Part shown: positions 26,163 to 34,451 of the stretch, piece by piece | Layout: each line of letters begins with the position of its first letter | Numbering within the stretch: the stretch's first letter is position 1 | NCBI RefSeq assembly: GCF_012641275.1 | Contig: NZ_JABAIA010000002.1 | Span: 868,001 to 932,000 of the forward strand | Length of the DNA: 64,000 bases | Reading direction: 5' to 3' | Source: Chitinophaga varians | GTDB taxonomy: Bacteria > Bacteroidota > Bacteroidia > Chitinophagales > Chitinophagaceae | Notes under the pieces: model-generated | Seen by the model: the letters and a program-made list of their open reading frames with translations, nothing else | What the model was told of the DNA's origin: nothing | Databases searched by the model: none | Made by a program: the position numbers and the translations under genes

Positions 26163-26891
26163 ATGCCTGCCACATACGTTATTGGCGATATTCACGGCGC
26201 CCTGAAAGCACTGAAACAGCTGCTGGAAAGGATAGGGCCGGAAAAGGACGACCGGTTTGTTTTTCTGGGGGATTATGTAGATGGCTGGTCTGAGTCTGCT
26301 GAACTGATACAGTTCCTGATGGAGCTGTCTGCGCAGTATACCTGCATATTCATTAAAGGCAACCACGATGCCTGGTGCGAGATGTGGCTGGCAGGCGAAC
26401 AGCCGGTGGCCAGTTGGCTGCAACATGGCGGCAGGGCCACCGTGGCCAGTTATAATAAGCTGTCGGAAAAGGATAAGCTGCATCACCTGGCTTTCTTTAA
26501 CCGGATGCTGAATTTTTATGAGGAGAATGACCGGCTGTTTATTCATGCAGGCTATGCTTCCATGCATGGCCCGGCGTATGAACGTTTCGAAGGCATGTGC
26601 TACTGGGACCGCACACTGTGGGAACTGGCTTTGTCCATGGATAAAAAGCTGAAAAAAGATGCCGTTAATTATCCCAAACGGTTACTGCTATACGATGAAA
26701 TATATATCGGTCACACCCCTACGCTGAATTATGATGAGGAAATGCCCATGCACCGGGTGAACGTATACAACGTGGATACCGGGGCAGCCTTTACCGGCAG
26801 ACTTTCAGCGATGAACATCGATACGAAGGAAGTATGGCAAAGCGATCCTGCTTACTTGTTATATCCTACCGAAAAAGGCCGGAACCCATGA
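26163..26891 (+). CDS. PPP-type metallophosphatase (ApaH/PrpE-like)
   Basis: The product is 242 residues. The phosphoesterase signature is complete: GDIHG at 8-12, GDYVDG at 36-41, KGNHD at about 66-70, a His in LFIHAGYA and GHTPT near the end. This set binds two metals and fits protein Ser/Thr phosphatases and the dinucleotide tetraphosphate hydrolases ApaH and PrpE. A substrate that is a nucleotide or an RNA cap would suit the Nudix-type regulator of the operon, but this is inference. It is the last gene of the four-gene operon; about 35 bases separate it from the convergent lipoprotein gene. Confidence 0.9.
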   Translation: MPATYVIGDIHGALKALKQLLERIGPEKDDRFVFLGDYVDGWSESAELIQFLMELSAQYTCIFIKGNHDAWCEMWLAGEQPVASWLQHGGRATVASYNKLSEKDKLHHLAFFNRMLNFYEENDRLFIHAGYASMHGPAYERFEGMCYWDRTLWELALSMDKKLKKDAVNYPKRLLLYDEIYIGHTPTLNYDEEMPMHRVNVYNVDTGAAFTGRLSAMNIDTKEVWQSDPAYLLYPTEKGRNP

Positions 26892-26926
26892 TGGTCCCGG
26901 CCCCACTTAAACCCTAAACTGAACCA

Positions 26927-27307
26927 CTAGTATTCCGAAATAGGATAGCTGTTACAATGCCCGTCGCCATAGTTAGTGCGGCTGAATGCGCCCTGCGGTG
27001 TTTTGTTGAGCGTGATGCGGGATACCGGCAGGTATTGGGTTTCGCCGTAGCAAGACCATTTCAGCACCAGTGGGTTGGTGGCATTCACATCTGCAGATAT
27101 CGGATATCCGTTGAGGTTACTTAACACCTTTAATCCAATATAATCCAGCTCATTGACGGCCGCTTCCACTTTCACCAGTGCTTTGCCATAGGCGTCCAGT
27201 TTGCTGGTTTTATCATTGCCTTCCGGGATAGTTGGATTAGGTGTTTCCCTTTTTTTACAGGAGAACAGCAGGCATAGCATTAACAGATAAAAAATTGTCC
27301 TTTGCAT
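26927..27307 (-). CDS. Small lipoprotein of unknown function
   Basis: The 126-residue product has a lipoprotein signal (MQRTIFYLLMLCLLFSC) with the lipid-attached Cys17 followed by KKRETP. The mature part has two more Cys (WSCYGETQY and DGHCNSYP) that could form one disulfide in the periplasm. I recognise no family. It is convergent with the four-gene operon and separated by about 100 bases from the terminator hairpin of the beta-barrel gene. It appears monocistronic. Confidence 0.7.
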   Translation of the reverse strand: MQRTIFYLLMLCLLFSCKKRETPNPTIPEGNDKTSKLDAYGKALVKVEAAVNELDYIGLKVLSNLNGYPISADVNATNPLVLKWSCYGETQYLPVSRITLNKTPQGAFSRTNYGDGHCNSYPISEY

Positions 27308-27406
27308 ATTGGGGTGGTGTTATGACAGCAAAGGTAGAAAAGGAAGGCGGCAGGGTATCGGTAGTACTATCGGAAGAAAAAAATCAGGGAAAACACGTAG
27401 AAATGA

Positions 27407-27452
27407 TTTGGGGATTTTCTGATTCAGTTCACTGAATCAAAAAATCCCCAAA
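27407..27452 (-). terminator. Long hairpin terminator after the beta-barrel gene
   Basis: A 46-base inverted repeat (arms TTTGGGGATTTT and AAAATCCCCAAA outside, GATTCAGT and ACTGAATC inside, one C-A mismatch) lies 15 bases past the stop of the minus-strand gene. A/T-rich outer arms allow action in both directions. Confidence 0.75.
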
Positions 27453-27467
27453 CAAGATAGTTTTTAA

Positions 27468-30047
27468 TTACTGTACAACTTCCTGCATGCCTTGCATGCC
27501 ACCGGCCATGTTCTTGCGTTTGAACAGCGTCATGTCCACTTTACCGAAGCGGTAAGCGAAGTTGAGGCGGATCATCTGCGGGTCACGAAGACGGTTGTAG
27601 TATTGTGTAAAGTAGATGCTTTCAGAATACTGGTCCATTTTACGGCTTCTGAAGATATCGCTGAAGCTCAGTGTCACGGAAGCGGCATTGTTTTTCAGGA
27701 AGCTCTTCTTGATGGCGGCATCCACGGCATAGAAAGAGGCAATGTAACCCTGTGAAGCGTTCTGAGACTGTTGCATGGAAGGACCGTCCTGTCTGCCTTT
27801 GTTGTCGTTAACAGGCAGGTTGGATTTGGACTGGTACAAGCCGGTCAGCTGTACTTCAAAATTGAGCGGCAGCTTGAAGGTGTTGTTCAGTTTGCCGAAC
27901 CAGGCCCACCGCGCGTCTTGTGAAGGTTGTCCGGTATTGTCGGTATTGATTTTTGAATTATAGATGTTCACGTTGGCTGACAATGACCACCATTTGTTGA
28001 TAGTGTTCATCGAGGTCAGTTCAGCACCCATGGCGTAGCTGGAATTGGCGTTGATGTAGGTGTTCACCAGCAGTTCGGCGCCGTTGGCCGGGTCGGTTTC
28101 CTTGGTGAGGAAGCGGGTGATCAGGCCGTTGGTATGTTTGTAGTACACGGTACCCATGAAGGTGTTATTACCTTTGAATGTTTTGAGGTAAGACATTTCC
28201 ACGGAGTTGGTGAACTCAGGTATCAGACCGGGATTACCTTTGGTGATGTTCAGTTTATCGGTAGAATCGGTAAACGGAATCAGCTGGAAGAAATTCGGTC
28301 TGTTGATCCGGCGGGTATAGCTTACCTGCAGTTCCTGGTCATGTTTCAGCTTCTGGCTGAGGAAGATGGAGGGGAACAGGCTTACCGGATAATTGTTTTT
28401 GAACGTTTGTTTTACGTTGATCAGTTCACCGTTGTAGTCAGAGCTTTCTGCCCGCAGTCCCGCTTTATAGCTGAAGTTTTTGATGGTGTGGGAAACGCTG
28501 ACATAAGCTGCATATACGTTGTCGGTGTTTTTGAAATTGTTGGACGCGCCCGGGATCAGTTTATAGTCGTTGGACGGATGATCGAACATGTAGTTGTTGA
28601 AGTTCGTCTCAGTGCGGCGGCTGGACATACGCAGGCCTGTTTCCAGTTTCAGCGTTTTGGTGAAAGGTCTTACGTAGTCAGTCTGTACCGTGATGAAAGA
28701 GATTTTACCGTTACCGAGTATACGTTGCATATCGGTGCGGTTGATAGCGCTGCCTTCGCCGTTGGCGTAGTAGTCAGTGACGTAGTCAGCGTTGTTTTTG
28801 CTTTTACCGCCGAAGTAGTTTGCGTCTACGGTCAGCTCTTCACCTTCGCGGGGGAACAGGTGTTTCATGCCCAGTACCAGCCCGTTAGCGTCGAACGCCA
28901 TTTTAGAGTGGGAGTTACGTTCGCTGAACATATTCGTAATATCTTTTCCTCTGATAGTATCGGTGTTGATGGCGATGCTTTCTTCCGGTTTGAACTCACC
29001 ATGTACTTTGATACCAGAGATGGAGAAGGTTGTGCGATTGGTGGCGAACCAGTCCACGCCTACTTTTCCGAATGCAAAGCCACCGTTTTGGCGGTTGGAG
29101 TTGTTTTGGAGAATGTGGGTGTTGGGATCGTCGCCAAAGTTGAGGCGGTCCGTGTTGCCGGTGGTGCGGCTTTTCATCTGGTTGCCCATAGCGCTGGCAG
29201 AGAAGTTGATTTTACCCTGGCGAGCGTTGAAGTCGGCGCCTGCATTCAGTGCGCCGCGTTTGTCCACACCGGCGCGGAGGTTACCGTTGTAGCCGGTTTT
29301 ACGGTTTTTCTTCAGCACAATATTGAGGATGCCTGCGTTACCGCCGGATGCATCGTATTTGGCAGAAGGGTTGGTGATCACTTCCACGCTTTCGATCGCG
29401 TCTGCAGGGATCTGTTCCAGCGTGAGGGTGGTGGGGCGTCCATCGATGAATAGCTGCGGAGAGCTGTTACGCAGGGTAACATTACCGTCTATGTCTACGT
29501 TGACAGAAGGTACGTTTTTCATCACGTCGAGGGCGGTACCGCCTGTGCTCGTGATATTTTTCTCCACGTTGAACACCTTTTTGTCGCCGTCCAGCTGCAT
29601 GATCGGTTTAGTACCGGTTACGGTCACACCTTGCAGCTGTGTGGTGCTGGAGGCCAGTTTGATGTTACCGAGGTCTTTATCGATCGGAGGGAATACGACA
29701 GGCTGGGTATAGGTTTTGTAACCGGTACCGGAAACCTGCATTTTGAGAGGTCCTCTGAGCGGCAGTTCGTCGAGGGCGAACTCACCATTGGCCTGGGAGA
29801 GCACGCCTTTTACGAGCACGTCTTTCATCTTTTTGGTAGCAGAGTCCATACGGCCCTGCAGAATGATAACGGAGGCATAGCCAACGGGCTTTCCTTCGGC
29901 GTCAATTAGTTTACCATATATATGTCCGATATTGCCCGGACCACCTTTACCTGCCATGCCACCTGGAGGCATTTTTCCACCCGGGGCCTGGGCGTGTGCT
30001 TGAGTCAGGAAAAGCACGAACATGAAAAACAAGTAGATTTTTCGCAT
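27468..30047 (-). CDS. Outer-membrane beta-barrel protein with carboxypeptidase-like N-terminal domain
   Basis: The product is about 859 residues with a signal peptide (MRKIYLFFMFVLFLTQAHAQ). A Gly/Pro/Met-rich linker (about 21-40) leads to a CarboxypepD_reg-like beta-sandwich (IYGKLIDAEGKPVGYASV onward, to about 125). A TonB-plug-like region (LDVMKNVPSVNVDIDGNV, IEVITNPSAKYDASGGNAGI) and an OMP_b-brl type barrel complete it. These receptors resemble TonB-dependent transporters but form a separate Bacteroidota family whose cargo is mostly unknown. I chose the ATG at 30045-30047, which starts the signal peptide. It lies downstream of a LytTR regulator and LytS-like kinase on the same strand, which probably control it. 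Confidence 0.9.
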   Translation of the reverse strand: MRKIYLFFMFVLFLTQAHAQAPGGKMPPGGMAGKGGPGNIGHIYGKLIDAEGKPVGYASVIILQGRMDSATKKMKDVLVKGVLSQANGEFALDELPLRGPLKMQVSGTGYKTYTQPVVFPPIDKDLGNIKLASSTTQLQGVTVTGTKPIMQLDGDKKVFNVEKNITSTGGTALDVMKNVPSVNVDIDGNVTLRNSSPQLFIDGRPTTLTLEQIPADAIESVEVITNPSAKYDASGGNAGILNIVLKKNRKTGYNGNLRAGVDKRGALNAGADFNARQGKINFSASAMGNQMKSRTTGNTDRLNFGDDPNTHILQNNSNRQNGGFAFGKVGVDWFATNRTTFSISGIKVHGEFKPEESIAINTDTIRGKDITNMFSERNSHSKMAFDANGLVLGMKHLFPREGEELTVDANYFGGKSKNNADYVTDYYANGEGSAINRTDMQRILGNGKISFITVQTDYVRPFTKTLKLETGLRMSSRRTETNFNNYMFDHPSNDYKLIPGASNNFKNTDNVYAAYVSVSHTIKNFSYKAGLRAESSDYNGELINVKQTFKNNYPVSLFPSIFLSQKLKHDQELQVSYTRRINRPNFFQLIPFTDSTDKLNITKGNPGLIPEFTNSVEMSYLKTFKGNNTFMGTVYYKHTNGLITRFLTKETDPANGAELLVNTYINANSSYAMGAELTSMNTINKWWSLSANVNIYNSKINTDNTGQPSQDARWAWFGKLNNTFKLPLNFEVQLTGLYQSKSNLPVNDNKGRQDGPSMQQSQNASQGYIASFYAVDAAIKKSFLKNNAASVTLSFSDIFRSRKMDQYSESIYFTQYYNRLRDPQMIRLNFAYRFGKVDMTLFKRKNMAGGMQGMQEVVQ

Positions 30048-30069
30048 TTTATATAGAATTCTGAGTGTA

Positions 30070-30077
30070 CAAAAGTA
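30070..30077 (-). promoter_or_regulatory. -7 element of the beta-barrel gene promoter
   Basis: Minus-strand TACTTTTG matches TAnnTTTG, 23 bases before the chosen ATG, in the 98-base gap after the LytTR gene stop. A TTG -33 element is present but at non-ideal spacing. Confidence 0.45.
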
Positions 30078-30145
30078 GGCTTGCCAAATCGATTTTTCCG
30101 GCAAATGAGATGAGTGGTCGAAATTTTGATACAAAACCCGGTTTA

Positions 30146-30853
30146 TCAGGGTTGATTTTTTCCGGCGATGGCATAAAGGGCATCCCGGTAGGTATCGCCA
30201 ACGGGCAGCTCGATGTCCTGTAAAAACACGCTGTTTTTCCGAATGGCCGTGATAGCGGCCACAGAAATAATGTACGATTTGTGGATACGGATGAACCGGG
30301 CCGGCGGCAGCTGCTCTTCCAGGCTCTTGATGCTCATACGCGTGATCACTGGTTTGTTGGTGCTTTTCAGGTGGATTTTTACATAATCCTTCAATCCTTC
30401 GATCCAGACAATGTCAGAGAAGACAATTTTAAACAGGCTGTAATCCACATTGACAAAGAAAAAATCGCTTTGGTCGCGGGCGGCTTTGCCGGCGCTTCTG
30501 AGCTGATGCAGTTCGTTGGCCTTGTTGCAGGCTTTGACAAAACGTTCCAGCGACACCGGTTTTACCAGGTAGTCGGTCACGTCGAGGTTGAACCCTTCCA
30601 GGGCATATTTCTCATAAGCAGTGATCAGTATTACGAGCGGTTTGCTGGCCATGGACTGCAGGAATTGCAGGCCGGTAAGGCCCGGCATCTGGATATCGAG
30701 GAAGATCAGGTCGACCTGTTGCGTCCGCAGCACTTCCATGGCTTCAAAAGCGTTGTTACATTTAGCTACCAGTTGCAGATACGGCACCATACTGATGTTG
30801 TCTTCCAGCAAATCGAGCGCCAGCGGTTCGTCGTCAATGGCTATACATCTCAT
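30146..30853 (-). CDS. LytTR family response regulator
   Basis: This 235-residue protein has a receiver domain (about 1-120; Asp53 in FLDIQMPG, Thr78 in LITAYE, Lys98 in LVKPV) and a LytTR DNA-binding domain (about 135-230; IVWIEGLKDYVKIHL, FIRIHKSYIISVAAI). LytTR proteins bind paired direct repeats. The LytS-like kinase 22 bases upstream is its partner. The likely target is the outer-membrane beta-barrel gene directly downstream. Confidence 0.95.
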   Translation of the reverse strand: MRCIAIDDEPLALDLLEDNISMVPYLQLVAKCNNAFEAMEVLRTQQVDLIFLDIQMPGLTGLQFLQSMASKPLVILITAYEKYALEGFNLDVTDYLVKPVSLERFVKACNKANELHQLRSAGKAARDQSDFFFVNVDYSLFKIVFSDIVWIEGLKDYVKIHLKSTNKPVITRMSIKSLEEQLPPARFIRIHKSYIISVAAITAIRKNSVFLQDIELPVGDTYRDALYAIAGKNQP

Positions 30854-30875
30854 GGTGTATTGTTGATTTTGGCAT

Positions 30876-31919
30876 TTAATGCAGGTCCAGCTGCAATGTT
30901 ACGTAAAACCAGTCATCTTTGGAATTGATCTGCAATACGTAATTGTTTCCATAGAGCAGGTTGAGCCTGCGCTTTACGTTGGCCAGCCCTATCCCGCTGG
31001 TTTTATCTTTTACCTCTTCGGAAGCGTTGTTGTATTTATTCCGGACCGCAAAAAACAGCTTGTCGGCCGTGGTAAACAGGTTGATATCTATCTGTGCATG
31101 CATAATGAAGCCGGTACCATGTTTGAAGGCATTTTCCACAAAAGGTATCAGCAACATCGGTTCTATTTCATAGTGACTGTTGGGCACGTTCATTTCCACA
31201 TTGATCTCCACATTTTTGCCAAAACGCTGCCGTTGCAGGTCGATGTAACTTTGCAGATACTCTACTTCGCGCTGGAGAGGCATTTTCTCTTCATCGGCTT
31301 CGTAGAGCATATAGCGCATCAGGGAGGATAATTTGATGAGGGAAGGCTCCAGCAGGTCGGATTTTTTACGTGCCAGCGACACCATATTATTCAGCACATT
31401 GAACATGAAGTGGGGACTTACCTGCGAGCGCAACAACGACAGCTCCGTTTTGAGGTTCTCGTTTTCACGGGCGCTGACTTTTCGCTCCATCAGTATCCGT
31501 TCGCGCACCATCTGAAACGCTGTGCTGGCGGACAAGATAAACAGGAAGGCAAAAACGGTGAAAAGGGTCAGGGGCTTGAGGTCTACCACGGCTTTTCCCA
31601 GGAAGAACCGTTCGAAGAAAAACCGCATGGCACAAAAAAACATAAAAACCAGGAGCAGCACACTGGTATATTCCATGGTCCGCTTTTGCTGTACCAGCTT
31701 GGGAATCAGGTAAAAGGCATTGGTATAAAAGAAGATGATCTGCGTAATATAAAATACCAGCAGGAAATAAAACCAGGAAGCCCGTTCTGCCATTTCCGCG
31801 GGAGATACAGGCTTCTCGTAGGTAGGGCGTAGCAGAAACGGGAGCGAGTACAGCAACGTCCACACCAGTGCATGTGTTGCAACAATCGCCCATTTGCGGT
31901 TATACCATTCTTTTGCCAT
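30876..31919 (-). CDS. LytS/YehU-type membrane sensor histidine kinase
   Basis: The product is 347 residues. Four membrane helices fill about 10-135, with no large periplasmic domain. The His_kinase (PF06580) domain has the phospho-acceptor His in SPHFMFNVLNNMV (about 170-182), followed by a HATPase domain with LLIPFVENAFKHG and SGIGLANVKRRL. It pairs with the LytTR regulator that follows after 22 bases. The signal is unknown; sensing may occur in the membrane. Confidence 0.95.
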   Translation of the reverse strand: MAKEWYNRKWAIVATHALVWTLLYSLPFLLRPTYEKPVSPAEMAERASWFYFLLVFYITQIIFFYTNAFYLIPKLVQQKRTMEYTSVLLLVFMFFCAMRFFFERFFLGKAVVDLKPLTLFTVFAFLFILSASTAFQMVRERILMERKVSARENENLKTELSLLRSQVSPHFMFNVLNNMVSLARKKSDLLEPSLIKLSSLMRYMLYEADEEKMPLQREVEYLQSYIDLQRQRFGKNVEINVEMNVPNSHYEIEPMLLIPFVENAFKHGTGFIMHAQIDINLFTTADKLFFAVRNKYNNASEEVKDKTSGIGLANVKRRLNLLYGNNYVLQINSKDDWFYVTLQLDLH

Positions 31920-32001
31920 GCCGCAATTTAGGGATTAATGGCGACGCCACAGGACAACTTGCGACCAACCTCGTGATTTCCACGATGAAGACAGGCTTCT
32001 G

Positions 32002-33315
32002 TCACCGTTTGGGCGAAAACCCGCTGGCGCCGCTCACTATGTTGGCTTTCAGCTCACTTAAGATAGAATACAGCCCGAAATAAGTGCGGTTAATATAAAG
32101 ACTGTGCCGGGAGCCACGGGCCACTTTGGATTCCCTGACTTCCTTCATGTTATAAAGTTCGTCCATATACGCATAGATCTCATTGAAGTAGGCTTCGTCG
32201 CCGAAATCAAAATGATCTACGGTAAAGGGAAGGGTAAGCAGGTCGATCATGTGCTGGAAAAGGCCTGAGAAGAACTCCACTTCTTTGGGCGTATCGCTGG
32301 GATGGATCATTTCCAGGTTGGTATATATTTCGTGGCGGCGTTTTTCGTCTTTCAGTACTTCCTTGTCTGTCAGCAGGAAATAATTGTAATAGAAATCTTC
32401 CGGAATTTCTTTCACGCAGCCGAAGTCGAAAATACCTACGGTGCCATCGGGACGCATCAGGAAGTTGCCCGGGTGGGGATCGGCGTGTACCTGTTTGAGG
32501 TGGTGCACCTGGAACTGATAGAAATCCCACAGTGCCTGTCCTATTTTATTACGGGCGTCCTGGGACGGATTTCCCTGCAGAAATTCTTTCAGGTGCTGTC
32601 CATCGAGCCAGTCCATGGTGATGATCCTGTCGGAGGACAGTTCCGGATAGTACCGGGGAAACAGGAGGTGAGGAATATGGGCACATTCGCGGGAAAGTGC
32701 CATAGAGCGGGTCAGTTCCAGTTTATAGTCCGTTTCTTCCAGCAGTTTGCTTTCAATTTCTTGGAAATACTTGTCCATGTCCACCTCGTTCATACCTACA
32801 ATGCGGAGGGCAAAGGGTTTTACGATGCGCAGGTCTGATTTTACGCTGTTGGCCACGCCGGGGTATTGTATTTTGACGGCCAATGCTTTTCCATCTTTCC
32901 AGGCTTTATGTACCTGGCCGATGGAGGCGGCGTTGGAGGCATGCATTTCAAATTTATCGTATAACTGTGCCGGCGACTTCCCGAGGGTTTTTACGAACGT
33001 GTTGACAACCAACGGTCCGGAAAGCGGAGGGGCACTGTATTGCGACATGGCGAATTTCTCGGTATAGGCTTTGGGCAGCATGCCTTTGTCCATACTGAGC
33101 ATTTGCGCCACTTTGAGGGCGCTGCCTTTCAGGCTGCTGAGTGTTTCGTAGATATCGGCAGCATTATCCTGGTGGAGCGTCTCTTTGGTAAGAGACGGGT
33201 CCACCAGTTTACGGGTATAATGTTTAATATAATTGGTGCCTACTTTCAGTCCGGTGGTGACGAATTTTCCCGCCCTTTCCACTTTGGAGGTGGGAATATT
33301 GGATTGTTCTTTCAT
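32002..33315 (-). CDS. ABC1/UbiB-type atypical kinase
   Basis: The 437-residue protein carries the UbiB family motifs: LKGSALKVAQMLS (a K-x-x-Q helix variant, about 64-76), SNAASIGQVHKA (the Ala-rich nucleotide loop), VKIQYPG (invariant Lys), VHADPHPGNF (catalytic Asp-Asn pair) and GIFDFGC (metal-binding Asp). UbiB/COQ8 proteins support quinone biosynthesis or lipid handling by ATPase activity. It lacks the C-terminal membrane helices of UbiB and looks soluble. A TetR regulator ends 5 bases upstream, so they form an operon, and regulation by a lipid-like ligand is plausible. Confidence 0.93.
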   Translation of the reverse strand: MKEQSNIPTSKVERAGKFVTTGLKVGTNYIKHYTRKLVDPSLTKETLHQDNAADIYETLSSLKGSALKVAQMLSMDKGMLPKAYTEKFAMSQYSAPPLSGPLVVNTFVKTLGKSPAQLYDKFEMHASNAASIGQVHKAWKDGKALAVKIQYPGVANSVKSDLRIVKPFALRIVGMNEVDMDKYFQEIESKLLEETDYKLELTRSMALSRECAHIPHLLFPRYYPELSSDRIITMDWLDGQHLKEFLQGNPSQDARNKIGQALWDFYQFQVHHLKQVHADPHPGNFLMRPDGTVGIFDFGCVKEIPEDFYYNYFLLTDKEVLKDEKRRHEIYTNLEMIHPSDTPKEVEFFSGLFQHMIDLLTLPFTVDHFDFGDEAYFNEIYAYMDELYNMKEVRESKVARGSRHSLYINRTYFGLYSILSELKANIVSGASGFSPKR

Positions 33316-33320
33316 GATGC

Positions 33321-33947
33321 CTATTTCCGCGTAAAGATGAATTTGCCAAAGTCGAGCAGTGAGTCCAGTGTATTGGATTTTATCAGCTGGAAGCTGAGGT
33401 TTACCGCTTTTTCGATGGCAGCATCTGTCATTTCAAAATTGGCGCTGGTGTCGTTGAGCCAGTATTTCAGCACGAAAAGGGCCTGTACCCAGAAGCCATG
33501 TACATATTGGTCGGAGATGTATTTTCTTTCTTTGATTTCGTTGGAAGTATAGCCTTCCCTGATCAGTTCCCTTACATACGCGTAGAATGCGCGTTTGAAG
33601 GTTTCCAGTTTATTGCGGTAAAGGTCCGGCAGCCTGAATTGTTCCTTTTGTTGGAGGAAGTAGCTGCGGTCGTCCTTCAGTTTCTGTACCCAGAGGAAAT
33701 AAAAGGCCAGCAGTTTTTCCTGCGCGGAATATTGCTGGTAGGTTTCATCGTCACGCAGTTGCGTGAGGGTATCTTCAAATACAGCCAGCCAGATATCTTT
33801 TTCGATGGCTTCCAGCGAAGCATAGTGCTCGTAAAAAGCGCTCTCACTGATGTCGAGCTGTTTGCATAGGCTATATACAGAAACAGGTGCTTTACCGTTT
33901 TCCAGCCAGTAGATTTTGTAAGCGTTACGGATGAGTTGTTTGTCCAT
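33321..33947 (-). CDS. TetR family transcriptional regulator
   Basis: This 208-residue all-helical protein has an N-terminal TetR-like helix-turn-helix (about 5-50; VSVYSLCKQLDISESAFYEHYASL) and a ligand-binding C-terminal domain. I start it at the ATG at 33945-33947; a TTG two codons earlier has no support. It precedes the UbiB-like kinase gene by 5 bases. Upstream lie a promoter-like TAAATTTG (minus strand) and a 30-base inverted repeat, either of which may hold its operator. Confidence 0.88.
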   Translation of the reverse strand: MDKQLIRNAYKIYWLENGKAPVSVYSLCKQLDISESAFYEHYASLEAIEKDIWLAVFEDTLTQLRDDETYQQYSAQEKLLAFYFLWVQKLKDDRSYFLQQKEQFRLPDLYRNKLETFKRAFYAYVRELIREGYTSNEIKERKYISDQYVHGFWVQALFVLKYWLNDTSANFEMTDAAIEKAVNLSFQLIKSNTLDSLLDFGKFIFTRK

Positions 33948-34027
33948 GTGCAAGGATTTACTATTGTTGTAATACCCCGCCCGGGGCGGCCCGGAGGTTA
34001 ATCAAGTACGGGGAAAACCACTGTATA

Positions 34028-34035
34028 CAAATTTA
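34028..34035 (-). promoter_or_regulatory. -7 element of the TetR-UbiB operon promoter
   Basis: Minus-strand TAAATTTG fits TAnnTTTG; a TTG at 34054-34052 lies 16 bases upstream, slightly short of the usual spacing. The start codon is about 80 bases downstream. Confidence 0.45.
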
Positions 34036-34077
34036 CGCTTTAAGCGATTATCAACTTTAATTTTAACACCACCTTTG

Positions 34078-34170
34078 CATTTTAGCATTAGTTATTTTTT
34101 TATTTGATCATTGAAAAGAATGTGTCAGGTCATTAAATAGTCAAATAAAAAATAACTAAATGCCAAAATG
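34078..34170. repeat. Large AT-rich inverted repeat
   Basis: The arms 34078-34107 and 34141-34170 are 30 bases each and pair at 27-28 positions apart from one-base slips in a T run, with a 33-base spacer. Both arms contain TTAGTTATTTTTT-like sequence. The element lies between the TetR promoter and a + strand TATCTTTG box, so it may be an operator or the end of a mobile or terminator element. Confidence 0.7.
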
Positions 34171-34173
34171 ATA

Positions 34174-34181
34174 TATCTTTG
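34174..34181 (+). promoter_or_regulatory. Possible -7 element upstream of rtcB
   Basis: TATCTTTG fits TAnnTTTG exactly, but there is no TTG at the expected -33 position, where the right arm of the inverted repeat lies. It is about 270 bases before the proposed rtcB start. Confidence 0.35.
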
Positions 34182-34451
34182 CGGCGTTATTCGTTTTTCT
34201 TATCTGTTAAAACGAACTACCCATGACAGAACATCTCCACATATCGCCCCTTGCAATTGTCGCCTAAAAGGCGGCCCTACCGGGTTATTTCCTGCATTTT
34301 TTAACACTGTTTTGAATGGTGATGGTATGCTATATTGGCCATACCTGAAGGATTCCTTTGTTGTCTTGCACAGGTTTGTAGCCTGCTGCGATGTTATTGC
34401 AGTGAAATAATCGGACAATCAAATATTTATTACCCCTTAATTACATACGTT

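Larger units (their letters stand above)
33948..34451. other. 500-base region without a convincing gene
   Basis: The left part holds the promoter region of the TetR gene and a large AT-rich inverted repeat. The right part (34182-34451) has a near-consensus TATCTTTG box, a 14-codon frame at 34223-34267 (ATG to TAA), a small GTCGCC/GGCGGC-type hairpin at about 34259-34274 and otherwise no recognised element. An 80-codon frame at 34168-34410 is not protein-like. It may be a long leader for the RtcB gene. Confidence 0.5.

Noticed and set aside
28134..29453. 439-codon frame antisense to the outer-membrane barrel gene
   Set aside because: The minus-strand product has a signal peptide, plug and barrel motifs; the + frame matches no family and has no promoter.
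34168..34410. 80-codon frame (and a 72-codon antisense frame) before rtcB
   Set aside because: Low protein-likeness, no recognised family and overlap with the promoter-like region; kept only as part of an unexplained leader.
34335..34451. ATG-started N-terminal extension of RtcB
   Set aside because: The 39 extra residues are Cys-rich and unlike any RtcB N-terminus; homology begins near the TTG at 34452.
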